Shown here in pieces: positions 60,976 to 64,000 of a stretch of 64,000 bases of DNA. The stretch lies in assembly GCA_038210275.1 (NCBI GenBank), contig JBBQWV010000001.1, forward strand, positions 1 to 64,000, read 5' to 3'. The first letter of the stretch is position 1; every line of letters begins with the position of its first letter. The DNA is from PALSA-1296 sp038210275. Its GTDB lineage: Bacteria > Bacteroidota > Ignavibacteria > Palsa-1295. Under the pieces are notes generated by a model, which searched no databases, had not been told where the DNA came from, and was given only the letters and a program-made list of their open reading frames with translations. Made by a program: the position numbers and the translations under genes.

Positions 60976-61884
60976 CTACTTCACAGCATAGATCCTCATG
61001 CCGCTTGAAATAAAGTGATTGACACCCCTTACACTTAAGAACACGAGCCGCTTGAAAATGTTACGCGGTTTTGCTTCGCCGGAGGTAATAATATTCTTGG
61101 TGCGAAGCATTTCCATCAGTTTATCACCTTGATTAGTGACACTTATCTTATTGAAGCCAACTTTCGCTAAGTAGTTGCGCATAGTGCGGTTACTGAAGAT
61201 ATTGAGGTGTCCTTCAGGCATAAAATAGAACCAGTCTGACTTGCGCAGCATCCTTTCAGGGCAATCATAATTGCCTGTTGCCATAAAGAGCACGCCCCCA
61301 GGTTTAAGCCACGTATGAATTGTCTTAAGAGATTCCAAAGGATGGGGTAAATGCTCAATGACTTCGCGCATAACAATAGCATCAAATGAATTAGGCGGAT
61401 AATCGGCATCTTCGATAGATTTTGTATCCACAGGGATTCCCATATTCCTGACGAAATTCGCAGCATATTCCGAAAGCTCCAAGCCATGGCAATCGAAACC
61501 ATGTTTTTTTGCTTTATCGAGGAATACTCCTGTTCCGCATCCGATCTCGAGGAGTCGTGGTTGGTGATTCGTAGCTTGTGATTCACGAAGAAGAGAGAGG
61601 ATGTTGTCGCAATCCCAATCTTCGAGAGTGAAGTCATCTTTTTTTGTATGTTCTTTAACGTCTTTGACGTAATCAATACTCTTATCAAAGCCATGACCTT
61701 GGAAATAATCGGCATCATAAAGCGCGGCGATCTTTTCTTGCTTTAAGCGTGGATTGGTATAGACCAATCCGCACTTATTACATTGCACCAAATTGAAGCC
61801 GCGCTTCTCGTAACGCTTCGTATAATCATCAGCGCCACAAAAATCACAAATGACTGATTCGAAATCCTGTTCTTGAAAATTCAT
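60976..61884 (-). CDS. SAM-dependent methyltransferase with zinc-ribbon N-terminus
   Basis: A 302-residue class I methyltransferase. An N-terminal zinc ribbon has C13, C16, C35 and C38 (CDFCG, CNKCG). The Rossmann core shows motif I LLEIGCGTGVFLDKA, VMREVIEHLPHP and KPGGVLFMATGN. Such proteins often act on sugars, lipids or glycans in surface polysaccharide synthesis; the substrate here is unknown. The close link to the subtilase cargo gene downstream is unusual. The start is the ATG at 61884, 30 bases from a palindromic repeat. Confidence 0.88.
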   Translation of the reverse strand: MNFQEQDFESVICDFCGADDYTKRYEKRGFNLVQCNKCGLVYTNPRLKQEKIAALYDADYFQGHGFDKSIDYVKDVKEHTKKDDFTLEDWDCDNILSLLRESQATNHQPRLLEIGCGTGVFLDKAKKHGFDCHGLELSEYAANFVRNMGIPVDTKSIEDADYPPNSFDAIVMREVIEHLPHPLESLKTIHTWLKPGGVLFMATGNYDCPERMLRKSDWFYFMPEGHLNIFSNRTMRNYLAKVGFNKISVTNQGDKLMEMLRTKNIITSGEAKPRNIFKRLVFLSVRGVNHFISSGMRIYAVK

Positions 61885-61913
61885 GTAATTTATTTCTTTG
61901 AACTTTTAATAAA

Positions 61914-62027
61914 TGTCATTGTGAGGAGTTCGCTTGCGAACGACGTGGCAATCTAAAATATTTAAATTTGCTCCCATGTAAAGATTTTAGATTGCTTCGT
62001 CGGACTGAAGTCCTCCTCGCAATGACA
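61914..62027. repeat. TGTCATTGCGAG palindromic repeat, copy D
   Basis: The termini are TGTCATTGTGAGGAG and CTCCTCGCAATGACA (one change). Inside, GGCAATCTAAAAT corresponds to ATTTTAGATTGC. The right end abuts the last base before the rsmI stop codon (62028), so the element lies at the very 3' end of rsmI. Confidence 0.85.
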
Positions 62028-62717
62028 CTATCCATTTTTTTTATTAAACCCTTCAACAACCAAAACACATTCCCCCTTCACATCATTTGGAAATTGTTTA
62101 TCAATTAATTCCAAAATCTCCTGTAATGTGCCGCGATAAAACGTCTCGTACATTTTCGTAATTTCTCGTGCTAATGCCGCTTGACGTTCCGGTCCGGCAG
62201 CTTCGATCAATTCGCTAATCAATTTTTTTATTCGAAATGGCGATTCATAAATGACAGTTGTGCGTTCTTCATCTGCAACTGCGGCAACGCGGCGCTTCCT
62301 GCCTTTTTTTAAGGGCAGAAAGCCTTCGAAGACGAAGCGGTTCGTATCAATGCCACTGGCGCTGAGTGCGGCAATGACTGCCGATGCGCCTGGAATCGGA
62401 ACAACATCAACTCCGACTAAGATCGCTTCACGAACGATCGCCCATGCAGGATCGGATATACCGGGAGTGCCAGCATCGGTGATGAGGGCAACTGTTGCTC
62501 CGGTGCGAAGATCTTCGACAAGTTCGGCAGCACGAGCCTGTTCGTTATGCGAATGATAGCTGACAAGACGACGTGGCTTGATACCATGCCGTTCGAAAAG
62601 AATACGTGCATGACGTGTATCTTCGCAGGCAATAATATCTGCCTCGCTCAAGATGCGGATCGCCCGAAGAGAAATATCTTCGAGATTACCGATAGGGGTT
62701 GCGACTAAATATAACAT
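62028..62717 (-). CDS. rsmI: 16S rRNA (cytidine(1402)-2'-O)-methyltransferase
   Basis: RsmI methylates the ribose of C1402 in 16S rRNA, next to the decoding site, using S-adenosylmethionine. The 229-residue protein belongs to the tetrapyrrole-methylase fold: LYLVATPIGNLEDISLRA at the N-terminus, CEDTRHARILF, SYHSHNE, VALITDAGTPGISDPAW and PIPGASAVIAALSASG are all present. It is shorter than E. coli RsmI (286), lacking the C-terminal extension, as in many bacteria. It is divergent from the SH3-like lipoprotein gene. Confidence 0.95.
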   Translation of the reverse strand: MLYLVATPIGNLEDISLRAIRILSEADIIACEDTRHARILFERHGIKPRRLVSYHSHNEQARAAELVEDLRTGATVALITDAGTPGISDPAWAIVREAILVGVDVVPIPGASAVIAALSASGIDTNRFVFEGFLPLKKGRKRRVAAVADEERTTVIYESPFRIKKLISELIEAAGPERQAALAREITKMYETFYRGTLQEILELIDKQFPNDVKGECVLVVEGFNKKNG

Positions 62718-62737
62718 TTGATTTGTGTGATAGTAGA

Positions 62738-62772
62738 GCCGACTTTAGTCGGCTCGCTCCGACTAAAGTCGG
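62738..62772. repeat. Paired small hairpins
   Basis: GCCGACT-TT-AGTCGGC (62738-62753) is followed by CCGACT-AA-AGTCGG (62759-62772). Each forms a short hairpin, and the second is the reverse complement of the core of the first, so the pair can also fold on itself. It is in the rsmI/lipoprotein divergent region. Confidence 0.65.
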
Positions 62773-62803
62773 AACCACTGTTTTTTACGTAGCAAACAAC
62801 AAA

Positions 62804-63343
62804 GTGACTATTAATAAAGGATTCATAATTATCTTGCTGACTGCTTTTTTGAGTAGTTGCGCAACACATCATACTGCCTCCGTGGGTTGGGAGGATGGGA
62901 GGATTCGACTCCAATTTACCCCGCCCGATGCCGGTTCGCCGGTCTTGAAATGCCTGTCGTGCAATGAAGTGCTTGCTCCGTTGCCTTTACAGGTTAATGA
63001 ACAAGGTATTGCTTACATCAAGATAGAGGAAAGCAAGAACGCTATTGCTTCGCATTTTAGGATTCAGGGAAGCGGTATTGATACAGCTATAACCCTACAG
63101 CAACTTTCACCTCCTGATGATGAGAAAAATTATCATCTCAAAGATAAACTCATCGGAAGGGTTATGGCAACAAAGTATGCGATCATCTATAAAGATACTT
63201 CAATGACGGAGCAAGTTGGGGCATTGGAACGGCAGGACGAGGTGAATCTTTTCGGTAAAGATGACGTGTTCTATTATATTCATCATCCGCGTTTTGCAAC
63301 ACCGGTTGTAATCTTGAGATCACACGCGGTATGGATTGAATAG
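62804..63343 (+). CDS. Uncharacterised lipoprotein with SH3-like end
   Basis: A 179-residue lipoprotein. The open frame begins at 62699, but that part is translated from the paired hairpins. The GTG at 62804 gives a compact lipoprotein signal (MTINKGFIIILLTAFLSSC). The C-terminal ~65 residues (RVMATKYAIIYKDTSMTEQVG, then LERQDEVNLFGKDD) resemble a bacterial SH3 domain, which often binds cell-wall peptides. No other motif. Role unknown; probably outer-membrane or periplasmic. Confidence 0.75.
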   Translation: MTINKGFIIILLTAFLSSCATHHTASVGWEDGRIRLQFTPPDAGSPVLKCLSCNEVLAPLPLQVNEQGIAYIKIEESKNAIASHFRIQGSGIDTAITLQQLSPPDDEKNYHLKDKLIGRVMATKYAIIYKDTSMTEQVGALERQDEVNLFGKDDVFYYIHHPRFATPVVILRSHAVWIE

Positions 63344-63352
63344 TTTTTTGTG

Positions 63353-63471
63353 TGTCATTGCGAGGAGGGCTTTAGCCCGACGAAGCAATCCCCTAAATTA
63401 TAGCAGACTCTTAGTCGCTATTATCTTTGAGGAGATTGCTTCGTCGCGCTTCGCGACTCCTCGCAATGACA
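63353..63471. repeat. TGTCATTGCGAG palindromic repeat, copy E
   Basis: The termini TGTCATTGCGAGGAG and CTCCTCGCAATGACA are exact inverted repeats, as in copy A, and GACGAAGCAATCCCC is matched by GGAGATTGCTTCGTC. It lies between the SH3-like lipoprotein gene and the aminotransferase gene. Confidence 0.85.
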
Positions 63472-63500
63472 CTATGGAAAGTATAAGTAACGGAAATAAT

Positions 63501-64000
63501 ATGGATCGCAGAACATTTCTTAAACTCTCCGCTATTGCGCCTGCTGCATCGGTGACGCTTGGCTCATCGCGAGCTGAAACAGTTGCCAAAAAAAATCTTC
63601 CTATCATCGGAGGTGAAGAAGCCTATTGGGATTCTATCCGCAGCCAATTTCCAATCACAAAAAATCTTTTATTTTTTAATAACGGCACGATGGGACCGAG
63701 TCCGCTTGCCGTTACTCAGGCTGTGACAAAGCAGATCGAGCACGTTGATGCAACTGCCGATTACGGCTTCGATCATGATAAACTGAATAAATCCATCGGC
63801 AGAGTGATCGGTGCATCAGGTGATGATATTGCAACGTCGCATAATGTCAGCGAAGGAATCTCGATCATTGCAAGCGGCTTGCGAATGCAACGTGGAGATG
63901 AAGTGCTACTCACCAATCAAGAACATGGGGGCGGCGCAGTGCCGTGGCTTGCAAGAGCGAAGCGCGATGGTATCATCGTGAAATTTGTCGAGCTTGATCC
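63501..64000 (+). CDS. Class V aminotransferase family protein, partial
   Basis: An open frame from the ATG at 63501 runs off the right edge (166 codons seen). The N-terminus has a twin-arginine-type signal (MDRRTFLKLSAIAPAASV), and the following part matches the class V PLP family: FFNNGTMGPSPLAV near residues 60-73, and SHNVSEGISIIASGL. Close relatives are isopenicillin N epimerase-like or cysteine desulfurase-like proteins. The PLP lysine is beyond the edge. A Tat signal suggests it is exported after folding with PLP bound. Confidence 0.85.
   Translation, partial: MDRRTFLKLSAIAPAASVTLGSSRAETVAKKNLPIIGGEEAYWDSIRSQFPITKNLLFFNNGTMGPSPLAVTQAVTKQIEHVDATADYGFDHDKLNKSIGRVIGASGDDIATSHNVSEGISIIASGLRMQRGDEVLLTNQEHGGGAVPWLARAKRDGIIVKFVELD

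Noticed and set aside
62699..62803. N-terminal extension of the SH3-like lipoprotein
   Set aside because: It is translated from the twin hairpins and precedes a complete lipoprotein signal.
1..64000. CRISPR array, prophage or insertion sequence
   Set aside because: No regularly spaced direct repeats, phage genes, transposases or integrases were seen. The palindromic repeats are short, without coding capacity.

Overview
The window looks like a chromosomal segment from the Bacteroidota/Chlorobiota (FCB) group, probably an Ignavibacteria- or Kapabacteria-like lineage. Three things point there. About twelve proteins have a signal peptide and a C-terminal type IX secretion (T9SS) sorting domain. 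Many genes lack a Shine-Dalgarno sequence. Several upstream regions carry the Bacteroidota promoter (TTG, about 20 nt, TAnnTTTG). The lineage is inference; no rRNA is present to test it.

Layout. 1-678: non-coding DNA with repeats, a promoter copy and a doubtful partial reading frame. 679-8861: housekeeping genes sucC, tRNA-Leu(UAG), tig and clpP, alternating with two minus-strand T9SS cargo genes. 8960-17844: an FAD-linked oxidase, then a minus-strand run of glcF, HAD phosphatase, pentapeptide-repeat protein, acyl-CoA synthetase, ppk1 and a PAP2 phosphatase. 18049-20260: pckA and a small DUF4258/YgiT toxin-antitoxin-like pair. 20359-27732: a lipoprotein, three T9SS cargos and an ABC exporter. 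27901-34523: dnaB, a RidA-like protein with an acyl-CoA dehydrogenase, a one-helix membrane protein with anmK, and dnaA preceded by a candidate origin with a perfect DnaA box. 34696-55024: mostly secreted proteins (a 1470-residue cargo, a 1423-residue ASH-repeat protein, two paralogous BNR-like proteins, an M1 aminopeptidase and a Rieske-like protein), broken by a GNAT acetyltransferase, aat and a VWA-OmpA protein. 55372-64000: an ssb-MlaD-epimerase cluster, a subtilase cargo with a methyltransferase, rsmI, an SH3-like lipoprotein, and a class V aminotransferase running off the right edge.

Functional reading. Core replication, proteostasis and central metabolism genes are interspersed with single-gene cargo units. 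The T9SS machinery itself is not here. The secreted proteins are built from beta-propellers, ASH/immunoglobulin-like repeats and cohesin-like domains, with a few enzymes (M1 peptidase, subtilase, a thioredoxin-like domain, a Rieske-like domain).

The points most worth a second look are: a Tat-type signal on a Rieske-like protein that ends in a T9SS sorting domain; mutually exclusive hairpins directly in front of the GNAT gene, downstream of a promoter that is nearly duplicated at the window start; an interspersed palindromic repeat family with TGTCATTGCGAG ends; a different palindromic repeat inserted in frame inside an acyl-CoA synthetase; a probable CTG start codon on a 932-residue cargo; and one-to-three domain expansion between adjacent paralogues.
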